A DNA stretch of 46,651 nucleotides from Deltaproteobacteria bacterium (GCA_019309545.1 JAFDGA010000020.1:1-46651); one strand, 5' to 3'; counted from the stretch's first letter, positions 8,027 to 18,150 are shown. Numbers and translations: made by a program. The notes: generated by a model not told the origin, from the sequence alone.

Positions 8027-9751
8027 CTACTTCAGCATCTTCAACATCTCCGCTACCGGCCAGGCGTTGACGATGTCCTTTTTCTCGGCCCAGCCGCGGC
8101 GGGCCTGGCCGATGCCATACCTCATATAGCGGAGCTGATCGATGTGATGGGCATCGGTATTGATAATCAGTCTGACCCCGGCATTTTTGGCTTTAAGAAT
8201 ATTGAGATCATCCAGGTCCAATCTTTCCGGATAGGCATTGATTTCCAAGATGGTGCCGGTTGCTTGGGCTACCTTGATGATCTGATCTAAAATAATTTCA
8301 AACTCGGTCCGCTTCTTCAAGATGCGGCCGGTGGGATGGGCGATGATATCGACATGCGGGTTGTGCATGGCTTTAATGATCCGGTCGGTCATCTGTTCCC
8401 GGGTCATCTTGAATTGATGGTGCACCCCGGCAATCACAAAATCCTGCTGGGCCAAGGCCTCATCGGTGATATCGATCGAACCATCCGGCATGATATTGGC
8501 CTCGCACCCTTTGAGGATGGTTAAATGGTGTCCCGAGTCTTTAAGTTGGTGATTGAGTCGATCAATTTCTTTATTCCGCTCTGCCAGCGCCGCCTCGTCC
8601 AGCCCCCGCTCGATGCGCAAAAACTTGGTGTGGTCGGCAATCCCGACGTATTCGTATCCCATACTGAGGGCGGCCTGGGCGATCTCGGCAATGGGGTTGG
8701 CGCCGCCGTTCCAATTGCTGTGGACATGCAGGTCGCCCTTAATGTCGGTATAATCTATCAATTCCGGCAGTTTAGCAGCCGCCGCGGCTTCGATTTCGCC
8801 CCGGTCCTCCCGCAGTTCCGGGGGAATCCATTGCAGTCCCAGGGTCCGGTAAACCTCTTCCTCGCTGATGGCGGCGATGGCTTTAGGACCTTTGAACAGC
8901 CCGTATTCGCTGAGCTTATAGCCTTTATCGATGGCAATTTTGCGCAAGGCGATATTGTGCTCTTTGGAGCCAGTGAAGTACTGCAGGGCGGCGCCATAGC
9001 TTTCAGCCGGGATAATCCTCAAGTCCATGTCAAAGCCCTGGGTGGTGCGCACCGAGGACTTGGTGTAGCCCTTGCCCCAGACTCTGACCACCTCCGGCAA
9101 AGACACAAAAAAATCCATGACTTTCTCGGGGTCTGGAGAGATTGCCAGCAAATCAACATCCCCGATAGTCTCTTTCATGCGCCGCACCGAACCCGCGGTA
9201 GTGATCTTTTCCACTTCCGGCAGGCTGGCCAGCCTGTCGCGCACTGCGGTAGCAACGGGCAGAATTTCTCCCAGCAGAAATCTACCCTTGCTGCGTTTGA
9301 CGAATTCAATGGCTTCCAGAATATTGGCTTCGGTCTTGGGGCCAAACCCAAACAGCGGCGCAATCTGATGGGCTTGGGCGGCAGCTTCCAGATCGGCTAA
9401 GGTCCTGATGCCCAACTGCTCATAGAGAATTTTGGCCTTTTTAGGCCCCAGTCCCTCCACCGCAATGATTTCGTCTAACTCAATGGGCAGTCGCTGTTTA
9501 AATTCTTCATAATACTGAATCTTACCGGTTTTCAGGTATTCCTCGATTTTTAAAGCAATGCTTTCGCCTACGCCGGGAATCTTCTTGATCGCCTTGAGGC
9601 CGCCCTGGTGGTATAATTCCTCCACGTCGTCTTTTAGATTTTCCAGGGTAATGGCGGCTTTTTGATAGGCATAAGGTTTAAAGGCGACGCCTTCCATCTC
9701 CAGGTATTCGGCGATCGCATAAAAGATTTTGGCGATCTCTTTATTTTTCAT
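8027..9751 (-). CDS. polX: DNA polymerase X with PHP phosphoesterase domain
   Basis: A 574-residue bacterial/archaeal-type family X polymerase for gap-filling DNA repair. From the N terminus: the 8-kDa-like domain (IAKIFYAIAEYLEMEGVAFK), helix-hairpin-helix motifs (KKIPGVGESIALKI, EGLGPKKAKILYEQLG), the nucleotidyltransferase palm with its catalytic Asp pair in ETIGDVDLLA and third Asp in GFDMDLRII, and then a C-terminal PHP domain. The PHP metal ligands look complete: DLHVHSNWNGG, IADHTKF, GCEANI, AGVHHQF, IAHPTGR and NTDAHHI. PHP domains in this family give 3'-5' exonuclease and phosphoesterase activity. The length is typical. Expression is probably monocistronic. Confidence 0.96.
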   Translation of the reverse strand: MKNKEIAKIFYAIAEYLEMEGVAFKPYAYQKAAITLENLKDDVEELYHQGGLKAIKKIPGVGESIALKIEEYLKTGKIQYYEEFKQRLPIELDEIIAVEGLGPKKAKILYEQLGIRTLADLEAAAQAHQIAPLFGFGPKTEANILEAIEFVKRSKGRFLLGEILPVATAVRDRLASLPEVEKITTAGSVRRMKETIGDVDLLAISPDPEKVMDFFVSLPEVVRVWGKGYTKSSVRTTQGFDMDLRIIPAESYGAALQYFTGSKEHNIALRKIAIDKGYKLSEYGLFKGPKAIAAISEEEVYRTLGLQWIPPELREDRGEIEAAAAAKLPELIDYTDIKGDLHVHSNWNGGANPIAEIAQAALSMGYEYVGIADHTKFLRIERGLDEAALAERNKEIDRLNHQLKDSGHHLTILKGCEANIMPDGSIDITDEALAQQDFVIAGVHHQFKMTREQMTDRIIKAMHNPHVDIIAHPTGRILKKRTEFEIILDQIIKVAQATGTILEINAYPERLDLDDLNILKAKNAGVRLIINTDAHHIDQLRYMRYGIGQARRGWAEKKDIVNAWPVAEMLKMLK

Positions 9752-9879
9752 GATCCATCGCCCTATTGATTAAGCGGCCCCGGTTGCTTTTGCAGTTGCC
9801 CCTGAACCACTCATGGGTTATGATTATTATCAATAACTTGCCTGGAGTTGAGAACACTGGCTCTACCTAGATATTACTT

Positions 9880-10028
9880 AGGGTTATAAAATAATTGACA
9901 TGGGTCCAGAAAAAACAGCTTTCCCCCACCCCTTAGGGGGATTGGGAGGAGAGCTTGAGAGGAGAGGGGGGGCATTAGGTCCCTCGGCTCCCCCCTCAAA
10001 TTAACCTTCAGAATGCTCGGAGTAATAA
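9880..10028 (+). repeat. Dispersed palindromic intergenic repeat, copy 1
   Basis: One of four related intergenic blocks (others at 11893-12094, 22193-22370, 39931-40027). It starts GGTTATAAAATAA, passes AAAAAACAGCT, holds a G/C-rich segment with runs of C and G that can pair, and ends in CTCAAATTAACCTT followed by TGCTCGGAGTAATAA. The right-hand end is the best conserved part in all copies. It lies against the stop codon of the PC4-like gene (minus strand) and upstream of polX, so it may act in the 3' untranslated RNA. Confidence 0.75.
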
Positions 10029-10030
10029 GT

Positions 10031-10291
10031 TCAATCCGACGGTTCCAGATCTTCGGGGTCCAGCAGACCCTGGTCAATCAGGGCGGTTTCCAAGCGGTTG
10101 AGGGCCCGCTTGAAGGCCGGATATAATCCTACCCCCAGGGAAATGCCTTTGCGGGTAGGAATCCACTCGCCTTCGGCGTCACCTGGCACATGGACCCTTA
10201 GATCGATAAGACGGTGGCCTTTATATTCGGACAGCGACAGGAAGATTTCTTCCCGTGCATTCTTGCTGAAGTGTTCTATAACGGTGCTCAT
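10031..10291 (-). CDS. PC4/YdbC-like ssDNA-binding protein
   Basis: An 86-residue protein with the PC4 (transcriptional coactivator p15) fold signature: NAREEIFLSLSEYKGHRLID, then VHVP, GEWIPTRKGISLGVGLYPAF, and a C-terminal helix. Bacterial members bind single-stranded DNA and may help transcription or repair; which applies here is unknown. GGGGGGAG lies just before ATG 10291. It is divergent from cysS and ends next to a dispersed repeat. The position beside polX, and near uvrB, fits a nucleic-acid role but proves nothing. Confidence 0.82.
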   Translation of the reverse strand: MSTVIEHFSKNAREEIFLSLSEYKGHRLIDLRVHVPGDAEGEWIPTRKGISLGVGLYPAFKRALNRLETALIDQGLLDPEDLEPSD

Positions 10292-10405
10292 GCTCCCCCC
10301 TGATCAGTTAACCAGCCGGTTCGCCCCGGCTTGGTGAAAGACTTCTCTGATCTTGGCCAGCAAGTCAAGTTTTTTTTACACCACTCAGCAAAGGGGCTTT
10401 TAGCA

Positions 10406-11884
10406 GTGCGGGTTTACAATACCTTGGGAAAACGGAAAGAAGAATTTATCCCCCAGTCGGAGGGCCAAGTAGGGATTTATGCCTGCGGGGTCACCGTCTA
10501 TGATGATTGCCACATTGGCCATGCCCGCTCCGCGGTGGTTTTCGATGTCATCGTGCGCTATCTGCGGCATCGGGGCTGGGCGGTCACCTGGGTGCGCAAT
10601 TTTACCGATGTCGATGATAAGATTATCAACCGGGCCCGGCAGGAAAATACTTCCTGCGAGGCCATTGCCGAAAAATATATTACTGCTTTTCAACAGGATA
10701 TGGCGGCCCTCGGGGTGGCGCCAGCGGATATCGAACCCCGGGCTACCCAGCATATTAAGGAAATTATCGATCTGATCCGCCGGTTAGAGGTCAAGGGTTT
10801 CGCCTACCAGCGCGGCGGCGATGTCTATTTCCCGGTGGCCCGTTTTCCGGGCTACGGCAAACTCTCGGGCCGTAGTCTGGAAGACATGCAGGCCGGAGCC
10901 CGGGTGGAAGTGGATGTCCACAAAGACAATCCTCTGGATTTTGTGCTATGGAAAGCCAGCAAGCCTGGCGAACCGGTCTGGGACAGCCCCTGGGGTCCGG
11001 GCCGTCCGGGTTGGCATATTGAATGTTCGGCCATGTGCATGCGTTACCTGGGAGAAACCGTGGATATTCACGGCGGCGGCCAGGACCTGATCTTTCCCCA
11101 CCATGAAAACGAGATCGCCCAATCCGAAGCGGCTACGGGGCAACCTTTCGCCCGCTATTGGCTGCACAACGGCCTGGTCACCATTAACCAGGAAAAAATG
11201 TCCAAGTCCCTGGGCAATTTCTTTACGGTGCGCGAGATTTTGGCCCGCTTCCATCCGGAAGTGGTGCGCTTTTTCCTGATCCACAGCCATTACCGCAGTC
11301 CTCTGGATTTTTCGGATGCCGGCCTGGCGGAGGCCGAAACCGCGTTGCTGCGGCTTTATACGCCGCTGGCCAAAATCCGGCAGATAGCCGGGGTTAATCC
11401 GGTCCCGGCCTTGGAAGTTCCATCTGACATGGTGTCTTCAGCCCTCACCCCGGAAGAGCAGGAGCGCCTGCTAACCTTGCGAGATCGGTTTCAAGCCGCC
11501 ATGGATGACGATTTTAATACCGCCCAGGCTTTAGGACATCTATTTGAGGCGGCGCGTCTGCTCAACCGGGTGTTAGAGCAATCGCCCACTGAGACCGCAA
11601 GTTTGGCCGTAGTGCGCCGGGTGGGAGAGGAAATGGTTGCCCTGGGCGGCACCCTGAATCTTCTCCAGGCCGAACCAGCCGAGATGGTGCGTCACCTCCG
11701 TCAAAAAACCTTGGATTTAAAGATTTCCCCGGAAGAGATCGACAGACTTATTGAAGCAAGAACCCAGGCGCGCCAGCAAAAAGATTGGACCCGGGCCGAC
11801 GCCATCCGCCAGCAGTTGGCGGATTTGGACATCCTTCTGGAAGATACCCCCCAGGGCACTATTTGGCGGGTCAAAAGCGGGTAA
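10406..11884 (+). CDS. cysS: Cysteinyl-tRNA synthetase
   Basis: A 492-residue class I aminoacyl-tRNA synthetase that charges tRNA-Cys in the cytosol. Visible features are the zinc-site Cys in YACGVTVYDDCHIGHAR, the HIGH sequence in the same block, the second zinc-binding region (WHIECSAMCMRYLG, DLIFPHHENEIAQSE), the KMSKSLGN loop and the C-terminal anticodon-binding helices (WTRADAIRQQLADLDI, DTPQGTIWR). I take GTG 10406 as the start because it gives the family's usual opening RVYNTLGKRKEEF and has AAAGGGG about 9 bp upstream. The longer in-frame reading from 10331 adds sequence unlike the family. Confidence 0.96.
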   Translation: MRVYNTLGKRKEEFIPQSEGQVGIYACGVTVYDDCHIGHARSAVVFDVIVRYLRHRGWAVTWVRNFTDVDDKIINRARQENTSCEAIAEKYITAFQQDMAALGVAPADIEPRATQHIKEIIDLIRRLEVKGFAYQRGGDVYFPVARFPGYGKLSGRSLEDMQAGARVEVDVHKDNPLDFVLWKASKPGEPVWDSPWGPGRPGWHIECSAMCMRYLGETVDIHGGGQDLIFPHHENEIAQSEAATGQPFARYWLHNGLVTINQEKMSKSLGNFFTVREILARFHPEVVRFFLIHSHYRSPLDFSDAGLAEAETALLRLYTPLAKIRQIAGVNPVPALEVPSDMVSSALTPEEQERLLTLRDRFQAAMDDDFNTAQALGHLFEAARLLNRVLEQSPTETASLAVVRRVGEEMVALGGTLNLLQAEPAEMVRHLRQKTLDLKISPEEIDRLIEARTQARQQKDWTRADAIRQQLADLDILLEDTPQGTIWRVKSG

Positions 11885-11892
11885 ACTTACTC

Positions 11893-12094
11893 AGGTCATA
11901 AGATAAATGAATTGGGGTTAAAAAAAACAGCTCTTGGGAGAGGGGGTTAGGGGGCGCAGCCCTCTACCCCCTCTCCCAAATCCACTACCCCAACCTCTTA
12001 AAGGGGGTAGGGAGGGGAGCTTGAGGGGAGGGCGGGGGCTGGCGGTTCCCTGGCCCTCCCTTCAAATTAACCTTTTAAGTGCTCGGAGTAATAA
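11893..12094 (+). repeat. Dispersed palindromic intergenic repeat, copy 2 (longest)
   Basis: It starts GGTCATAAGATAAATGAATT, then AAAAAAACAGCT, and ends CAAATTAACCTTTTAAGTGC followed by TCGGAGTAATAA. Inside are two hairpins. TTGGGAGAGGGGGTTAGGGG (from 11934) pairs with CCCCTCTCCCAA (to about 11980), and a second G-rich/C-rich pair lies around 12010-12066. It fills the gap between cysS and uvrB, so it could fold in the cysS 3' RNA or act on uvrB expression. Confidence 0.82.
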
Positions 12095-12168
12095 CTCAAT
12101 TAGACTTTGCCCTGAGACACCAACAGCCAAATAAACAATTAACAACTGAAACTAACACCCAAAATCCA

Positions 12169-14163
12169 ATGGCCGACAGCTTCAAACTCGTCACTGCTTT
12201 TAAGCCCAAAGGCGATCAGCCCCAGGCGATTAAGCAACTGGTGGCCGGGGTGCGGACCGGTCATCCCCATCAGGTGCTGTTGGGGGTTACCGGTTCGGGC
12301 AAGACCTTCACCATAGCCAAGGTTATTGCCCAGTTGAACCGGCCCACCCTGGTTCTGGCTCCCAACAAGACCCTGGCTGGTCAGCTCTACGGTGAATTCA
12401 AGGAATTCTTTCCGGAAAACGCGGTAGAATATTTTGTCAGCTACTATGATTACTACCAGCCGGAAGCCTATATTCCGCAGGCCGATCTTTATATTGAGAA
12501 GGATTCCTCGATCAACGATGCTATCGACCGGTTGCGTCATTCCGCTACCCGCTCCCTGTTGGATCGCAATGATGTCATCATTGTTGCCAGCGTTTCCTGT
12601 ATTTATGGGTTGGGGTCCCCGGAGGCCTACCAGGGCATGCTGCTCTATCTGGAAGAAGGCATGGCCAAGGACCGGCAGGAAGTGCAGCGCAAGCTGGTGG
12701 AAATTTTGTATGAGCGCAATGATGTCGATTTTCACCGCGGCACCTTCCGGGTACGGGGTGACCGCCTGGAAATTTTCCCGGCTTATGAAGAGGAGCGTGC
12801 TATTCGGGTGGAGTTCTGGGGGGATACAGTGGAAGGCATCCGGGAGATCGATCCCTTGCGGGGGCAGACCCGGCGCAAGCTCAAGAAGGTGACAATCTAC
12901 CCCGCCAGCCACTATGTCACCCCGGACTGGCGCCGGGAGCAGGCTTTGGCCGCCATCGAAGCCGAGTTAACCGAGCGGCTCAAGTGGTTCCAGGCTCAAG
13001 GGAAGCTCCTGGAGGCCCAGCGATTGGAGGAACGGACCCGCTTTGATCTGGAGATGCTGCAGGAACTGGGGTTCTGTCACGGCATTGAAAATTATTCCCG
13101 CCATCTCACTGGCCGAGGGCCGGGAGAGCCGCCGCCCACCCTGATCGACTATCTGCCCCGGGAGTCCCTGGTAGTGATTGATGAAAGCCATATTGCGATA
13201 CCCCAATTGCAGGGCATGTACCGGGGCGATCGGTCCCGTAAAGAGACCCTGGTGGAGTACGGCTTCCGCTTGCCCTCGGCGCTGGATAACCGCCCGTTGT
13301 GTTTTGAGGAATTTGCAGAACGGGTGCAGCAGGTCATCTATGTCTCGGCCACCCCGGGGCCTTATGAACTGGAGAAGGCCAACGGGCGGGTGGTGGAACA
13401 GATCGTCCGGCCGACCGGGCTGATGGATCCTCAAATCATCGTTAAGCCCGCCATGCACCAGGTGGATGATCTCCTGGGAGAAATTCGGACCCGTCTGGCG
13501 CAAGGCGAGCGGGTGCTGGTCACCACTCTGACTAAGCGCATGGCGGAAGATCTGACCGAATACTTCCAGGAAGTGGGGATCAAAGCCCGCTATCTGCATT
13601 CCGATATTACCACCTTGGAGCGCATGGAAATTCTGCGCCAGCTAAGGTTGGGGGTGTTCGAGGTCCTGGTCGGCATTAATCTGTTGCGGGAGGGCCTGGA
13701 CCTCCCGGAGGTGTCTCTGGTCGCCATTCTGGATGCCGACAAGGAGGGGTTTTTACGTTCCGAGCGGTCACTCATCCAGACCTGCGGTCGGGCGGCACGC
13801 AATGTCCATGGCCAAGTGCTGCTCTATGCCGATAACACCACGCCCTCGATGCAAGCCGCCATCCAGGAGACCAATCGCCGCCGCCAGGTTCAGGATGAAT
13901 ATAACCGCCGCCATCGCATCACCCCCACCTCAATCCAAAAGGGCATTCAAAACATCATGGCCTCGGTTTATGAACGGGACTATGTCACCGTGCCGCTGGT
14001 TCGGGAGGAAGCCGCGCCCTATCTTTTGCCCCAGGATCGCAACCGCCGGATTGCCACTCTGAAGAAAGAAATGCGGGCCGCGGCCAAAAAACTGGAATTT
14101 GAGCGAGCGGCAGCCTTGCGGGATCAGATCAAGGCTCTGGAAGAAGCCGGTTTGCAGCTCTAG
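12169..14163 (+). CDS. uvrB: Excinuclease ABC subunit B
   Basis: A 664-residue UvrB, the damage-verifying helicase-like subunit of nucleotide excision repair that works with UvrA and UvrC. Visible motifs are Walker [11 protein letters not shown], the beta-hairpin block [14 protein letters not shown], the helicase motif II-like DESH ([12 protein letters not shown]), SATPGPYEL, motif VI-like [11 protein letters not shown], and the C-terminal UVR domain ([18 protein letters not shown]) that contacts UvrC. I start at ATG 12169 ([18 protein letters not shown]), which gives the family length. The 30 residues further upstream read into the dispersed repeat. No clear ribosome binding site is seen. 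Confidence 0.96.
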   Translation: MADSFKLVTAFKPKGDQPQAIKQLVAGVRTGHPHQVLLGVTGSGKTFTIAKVIAQLNRPTLVLAPNKTLAGQLYGEFKEFFPENAVEYFVSYYDYYQPEAYIPQADLYIEKDSSINDAIDRLRHSATRSLLDRNDVIIVASVSCIYGLGSPEAYQGMLLYLEEGMAKDRQEVQRKLVEILYERNDVDFHRGTFRVRGDRLEIFPAYEEERAIRVEFWGDTVEGIREIDPLRGQTRRKLKKVTIYPASHYVTPDWRREQALAAIEAELTERLKWFQAQGKLLEAQRLEERTRFDLEMLQELGFCHGIENYSRHLTGRGPGEPPPTLIDYLPRESLVVIDESHIAIPQLQGMYRGDRSRKETLVEYGFRLPSALDNRPLCFEEFAERVQQVIYVSATPGPYELEKANGRVVEQIVRPTGLMDPQIIVKPAMHQVDDLLGEIRTRLAQGERVLVTTLTKRMAEDLTEYFQEVGIKARYLHSDITTLERMEILRQLRLGVFEVLVGINLLREGLDLPEVSLVAILDADKEGFLRSERSLIQTCGRAARNVHGQVLLYADNTTPSMQAAIQETNRRRQVQDEYNRRHRITPTSIQKGIQNIMASVYERDYVTVPLVREEAAPYLLPQDRNRRIATLKKEMRAAAKKLEFERAAALRDQIKALEEAGLQL

Positions 14164-14210
14164 TTCGGCTGAAACCGGGGCGATCCGGGTATCCGGGAAC
14201 GGCTATCAGG

Positions 14211-15329
14211 CTAACTGAAGATGGAAGGGGACTGACGGGGCCGTTTTTGCCGAGAGCCGGAAGGGCTAGATTGTTCCGACTTTTCCAGTTTGAGAAATTC
14301 TCGCAGCAGCTCTTCCTGTTTTGGAGTAAGCTCCTGGGGGGTCTTAAGATCTAATTCTACTACTAAATCTCCCCGGCTGTTGCCGCGCAGAGTGGGGACT
14401 CCTTCCCCAGGCAGGCGAAAGCTGGCTCCCGGTTGGGTTCCAGGGGGGATAGTTAACCGACTCTGGCCCGTAAGGGTAGGGACCTCAATCTCGGTCCCCA
14501 GAGCGGCCTGGACAAAGGACACTTCTACCCGACAGATCAGGTCAGAACCCTCCCGGCTAAACCGTGGATGCGGGGTAACCCGCAAATCTATGTAAAGATC
14601 TCCTGGTGGCCCGCCATATTCCCCGGTTGAACCTTCGTTGCGCAGCCGCAAGCGGGTGCCGTTGTCGACCCCCGGGGGTATTTTTAGATTAACCTTCTTT
14701 TTCTGTTTGACTCTGCCCCGGCCCTGGCATTGTGTACAAGGATCGGTGATCATGCTACCGGTGCCGCGACAATGAGGACATGTGGTATTGACTCGAAAGA
14801 AGCCGCGTGTCTGGCTGACCTGACCTCGGCCGCCGCAAAAGGAGCAGGTCCGCCTCTGACTGCCGGGTTTGACCCCGCTGCCTCTACAAGTTTCGCAGAT
14901 GACTGACTTTGAGATCTCAATATCAGTTTCTAAACCAAAGACGGCGTCTAAAAAGCTGATCTCTAAATTATAAAGTAGGTCAGCCCCTTGCCGGGGTTGG
15001 CGCCGCGCCTGACGTCGGCCAAAGCCGAAAAAATCTTCGAAAATGTCATCGAAGCTGGAAAAAATGTCTGCGAAATCGCTGAAGCCGCCAAACTGCACAT
15101 CCCGCAGCCCGGCATGGCCATATTGGTCATATAATCGCCGTTTTCCAGGGTCAATCAATACTTCATAAGCTTCGGCCGCCTCCTTGAATTTTTCTTCGGC
15201 CTGTTGATCTCCGGGATTGCGATCAGGATGATATTTTAAGGCCTGACGGCGATAGGCCCGCTTGATCTCATCGGCATCAGCATCCCGGTTAACTCCCAAA
15301 ACTTCATAATAATCCGCCTTCCCGTTCAT
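14211..15329 (-). CDS. dnaJ: Chaperone DnaJ (Hsp40)
   Basis: A 372-residue type I DnaJ, the co-chaperone that stimulates DnaK ATPase. The J domain carries HPD in [13 protein letters not shown]-rich linker rich in Asp and Phe follows (about 75-110). Four zinc-finger repeats CXXCXGXG are complete: [24 protein letters not shown] and CTQCQGRG. The C-terminal substrate-binding domains follow ([32 protein letters not shown]). The gene is convergent with uvrB and last in a minus-strand run with the YggU/DivIVA/YggT genes, 149 bp downstream of yggU. No dnaK or grpE is in the window. No CIRCE element was seen upstream. Confidence 0.95.
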   Translation of the reverse strand: MNGKADYYEVLGVNRDADADEIKRAYRRQALKYHPDRNPGDQQAEEKFKEAAEAYEVLIDPGKRRLYDQYGHAGLRDVQFGGFSDFADIFSSFDDIFEDFFGFGRRQARRQPRQGADLLYNLEISFLDAVFGLETDIEISKSVICETCRGSGVKPGSQRRTCSFCGGRGQVSQTRGFFRVNTTCPHCRGTGSMITDPCTQCQGRGRVKQKKKVNLKIPPGVDNGTRLRLRNEGSTGEYGGPPGDLYIDLRVTPHPRFSREGSDLICRVEVSFVQAALGTEIEVPTLTGQSRLTIPPGTQPGASFRLPGEGVPTLRGNSRGDLVVELDLKTPQELTPKQEELLREFLKLEKSEQSSPSGSRQKRPRQSPSIFS

Positions 15330-15478
15330 TCTGCGTTATGCTCTTTCCCAGATGTGCAGCCCTGTTAGCCGTCTGTTTTTATATTTTATCGTAAATTTTG
15401 GTAATCATCTTAAGAGTATTTGTCAAGAGACAAAATCAACCCCCTGGTTAGTTTGTCCCGTCTTGCCCTTTAATGATG

Positions 15479-15796
15479 CTAAACCGAGGAATCAGCACCC
15501 GTCGCCGGCGTCAGGTTGCGGAGCCTGTCTCTCAGCTCGGGGCTGGAAATTAACACCTCCACCACTTTAGACCGGTCCCGGGCCCCGCTTCTTAGTCGCA
15601 TCTGGCTTTTGGAGATCTGCAGTTTTCGGGCCAGAAAGGCTAACAGGGCCTCATTGGCCGCCCCTTTTTGGGGTGGGGCGGCCACCCGGATTTTTAATTG
15701 ATCGCCATATACTTCGGCTATCTGAGTCCGTCTGGCGCCAGGGACGATTTTCAGTCTTAAGAGATAGCCGTTTGTTGTAGGCTGAAAAAAAGACAT
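15479..15796 (-). CDS. DUF167/YggU family protein
   Basis: A 105-residue protein of the conserved DUF167 (YggU) family, with the typical order LRLKIVPGARRTQIAEV, LKIRVAAPPQKGAANEALLA, FLARKLQISKSQMRLRSGA and RSKVVEV. The molecular role is not established. It often lies beside yggT and cell-division genes, as here: DivIVA is 22 bp upstream and YggT just before that, so the three are likely one transcript. Confidence 0.9.
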   Translation of the reverse strand: MSFFQPTTNGYLLRLKIVPGARRTQIAEVYGDQLKIRVAAPPQKGAANEALLAFLARKLQISKSQMRLRSGARDRSKVVEVLISSPELRDRLRNLTPATGADSSV

Positions 15797-15818
15797 GAGG
15801 GGTAATCTTATTGGCTGC

Positions 15819-16292
15819 TTAACCGGATTCCGGCGATTGGGTTTCTCCCTCTGACTCTAACAGCCGGAGGTGGTTATCAATAATGCCCCTGAGCTGAGCG
15901 TTAAGAGTAGCCTTGAATTTCTTCAGTTCCTCGATTTCATTTTTGATACGTCCCTGACGGGTGTACGAATCCTGCAAAATTTTTTCGGCTTTAAGTTCCG
16001 CGTCGTGAATGATGATCTCCGCTTCTTTCTGGGCATTGGCCTTCATGCTTTCGATTACTTTCTGGGCATTGATGAGCGTATCTTTCAGAAGTTGTTCACG
16101 CTTTTTGAATTCGCTTAACTCCGCCTGAAGTCGTTGTAACTCAGCCCGAACTGCCTCATTTTCTTGTCTGACCAAGTCCAGCGTTTCGGCAACCTGTCCC
16201 AGGAAGGATTCTACTTCTTGGATATTGAACCCTCGAAAGGAAACTCTAAACCGCTGTTGTCGGATATCTGCTGGAGTCAGTTTGGCCTCCAT
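15819..16292 (-). CDS. DivIVA-domain protein
   Basis: A 157-residue protein starting with the DivIVA lipid-binding/crossed-loop region (TPADIRQQRFRVSFRGFNIQ, then EVESFLGQVAETLD), followed by a long coiled coil (about 40-140) rich in Glu, Lys and Gln. DivIVA proteins mark curved membrane at the poles and septum. In deltaproteobacteria the exact role is unclear. It starts 11 bp after the YggT gene, and YggU follows after 22 bp, a common cell-division/envelope neighbourhood. Confidence 0.9.
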   Translation of the reverse strand: MEAKLTPADIRQQRFRVSFRGFNIQEVESFLGQVAETLDLVRQENEAVRAELQRLQAELSEFKKREQLLKDTLINAQKVIESMKANAQKEAEIIIHDAELKAEKILQDSYTRQGRIKNEIEELKKFKATLNAQLRGIIDNHLRLLESEGETQSPESG

Positions 16293-16303
16293 CCTTATTC
16301 CCT

Positions 16304-16615
16304 TTAATATCCCGGACTAATCAACCACCTGGCTAAATCCCGCAGCGTCTGCACCACAAAATAGTTAGCAAAGACTATTACTAACAATACTACCAGCGGC
16401 GATAGATCTAAACCACCGTAAACCAGAGGTAAGCGGCGGCGGAAAAAACTTAATGCTGGTTCGGTAATATTGTAGAGAAAACGGACAATGGGGTTATACG
16501 GATCAGGATTGACCCAGGAAAGGATGGCCCGGGCAATGATCAGCCACATGTAAACCGTCAGCACCAGGCTCAGGACATAGGCCAGGGCATTGAGCAAGTT
16601 GGCCAAGATAAACAT
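16304..16615 (-). CDS. YggT family membrane protein
   Basis: A 103-residue integral membrane protein with two hydrophobic segments (about residues 1-25 and 70-92) around the conserved loop SWVNPDPYNPIVRFLYNITE, the YggT hallmark. The family is linked to osmotic tolerance and, by context, cell division. Its activity is unknown. I start at ATG 16615 (MFILANLLNALAY), which has GGGGATGG upstream. The upstream extension to 16672 overlaps the -35 box and has no family resemblance. First gene of the YggT-DivIVA-YggU run. Confidence 0.88.
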   Translation of the reverse strand: MFILANLLNALAYVLSLVLTVYMWLIIARAILSWVNPDPYNPIVRFLYNITEPALSFFRRRLPLVYGGLDLSPLVVLLVIVFANYFVVQTLRDLARWLISPGY

Positions 16616-16643
16616 ACACCATCCCCTGTTAGATTTTCGGAGT

Positions 16644-16672
16644 AGTTTATGTTTCCCCCTGGTGGATGTCAA
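16644..16672 (-). promoter_or_regulatory. Sigma70-type promoter of the YggT-DivIVA-YggU operon
   Basis: On the minus strand TTGACA (16672-16667) is followed after 17 bp by TAAACT (16649-16644). The predicted start is about 20 bp before the YggT ATG at 16615, leaving a short leader that contains the ribosome binding site. Confidence 0.6.
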
Positions 16673-16911
16673 GTTATTAAAGACCGATTGAAACGGATTT
16701 TAACAGCTCTCCTGTTATGAGGTAAACCCTATTATAATGGGACTTTAAGCCGTTTCAGGGCGATTTCACTTGAAGCTTGGATGGGAAGAAAAATCCCCTA
16801 AAAGGGTAAACCTGCCAAACCAGTCTTGCCAACCGGCTGCCTTACCGTTATGATAGAAACACAATTCAACCCCAGCAGGTTGATCAAAATTTCAAACCAA
16901 GGAGCTGGCCT

Positions 16912-18150
16912 ATGGAGCGGGACCGTCAATTTGAACTGGTAAAACAGCGGATCGCGGGATACCGGGAAGAGATGGTAAATTTGCAACGGGAGTTGGTCCG
17001 TCGGGTGGCCGTAGGGCCAGATCATGACGGTCCGGGCGAGGGCGACAAGGCGGCTTTTCTTACCGAGATTTTGACCCAATGGGGTCTCAAGGTGGAAAAC
17101 TACCCTGCCCCCGATGAGCGGGTGAGTGGGGGCAGCCGCCCCAATCTGGTGGCTCTGCTTCCTGGCTCGCAACCAGAAAAAATCTGGGTTTTAAGCCATC
17201 TTGACGTCGTGCCGCCGGGGGAGTTGAATCTCTGGGAATCCGATCCTTTTACATTGCGGGTCGAGGGCGATCGCCTTTATGGACGGGGCACGGAGGACAA
17301 TCATCACGGCATAATCATTTCCTTGTTCGCGGTTAAGGCGCTGATTGAAGCTGGTCTGACCCCCACCCGCCAAGTCGCCCTGGCTTTGGTCTCAGACGAA
17401 GAAACCGGCAGCCATAAAGGCCTGGCTCATCTGTTGGAACACCACCGGGAGCTGTTTTCGGAGCGCGACCTGATCATTGTGCCGGATGCCGGCAATGCCG
17501 ATGGCACCCTGGTCGAGATTTCCGAAAAAAGCCTCCTCTGGCTGCGGTTCGAGATCAAAGGGCGTCAGTGTCATGCCAGCAAGCCGCACCTGGGAATCAA
17601 TACCCTACGGGCCTGCGCGCATTTGATCGTAGCTCTGGAAAGCCTCAGGAAAGAATTCAACCACACCGACCCCTTATTTTTTCCGCCGGTCAGCACTTTC
17701 GAACCGACCAAAAAAGAAGCCAATGTCCCCAATATCAATACGGTTCCGGGCCATGATGTTTTTTACCTGGATTGCCGGATTCTGCCAGTCTACGATCTGA
17801 GCCTGGTCAAGACCCGGATCACCGAAATTGCCTCTAATATCCAGATGCGTTTTGGGGTGGAAATGAGTATTAAGCCGGTTCAGGAGGTGCAAAGCCCCCC
17901 GGCGACGCCGGTCGAAGCCCCCGTGGTTCAAGCTCTGTCCCGAGCAATTGAGGCGGTGTATCAGCGGCAGGCCCGGCCGGGGGGAATCGGCGGCGGGACG
18001 GTGGCGGCTTTTTTCCGTCGGGCCGGATTACCAGCAGCGGTGTGGAGTACAGTATGCGATACTGCCCACCAGCCCAATGAATACAATTTATTGCCGAATC
18101 TCATCGGCGATTGCCAGGTCCTGGCCTACGTTATGCTTGATGCCGAATAA
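16912..18150 (+). CDS. M20-family metallohydrolase (ArgE/DapE-like)
   Basis: A 412-residue zinc-dependent hydrolase of the M20 family, which cleaves amide bonds of small N-acyl amino acids or peptides. Metal-site motifs are visible: SHLDVVPPGE (first ligand His, catalytic Asp), the bridging Asp in YGRGTEDNHHG, the catalytic Glu pair in SDEETGS, a further ligand Asp in IVPDAGN, and a late His region DTAHQPNEY. The lid domain is in the middle (about 210-330). The substrate cannot be told from sequence; no arginine or lysine biosynthesis genes are nearby. AAGGAGCTGG lies before ATG 16912. Confidence 0.87.
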   Translation: MERDRQFELVKQRIAGYREEMVNLQRELVRRVAVGPDHDGPGEGDKAAFLTEILTQWGLKVENYPAPDERVSGGSRPNLVALLPGSQPEKIWVLSHLDVVPPGELNLWESDPFTLRVEGDRLYGRGTEDNHHGIIISLFAVKALIEAGLTPTRQVALALVSDEETGSHKGLAHLLEHHRELFSERDLIIVPDAGNADGTLVEISEKSLLWLRFEIKGRQCHASKPHLGINTLRACAHLIVALESLRKEFNHTDPLFFPPVSTFEPTKKEANVPNINTVPGHDVFYLDCRILPVYDLSLVKTRITEIASNIQMRFGVEMSIKPVQEVQSPPATPVEAPVVQALSRAIEAVYQRQARPGGIGGGTVAAFFRRAGLPAAVWSTVCDTAHQPNEYNLLPNLIGDCQVLAYVMLDAE

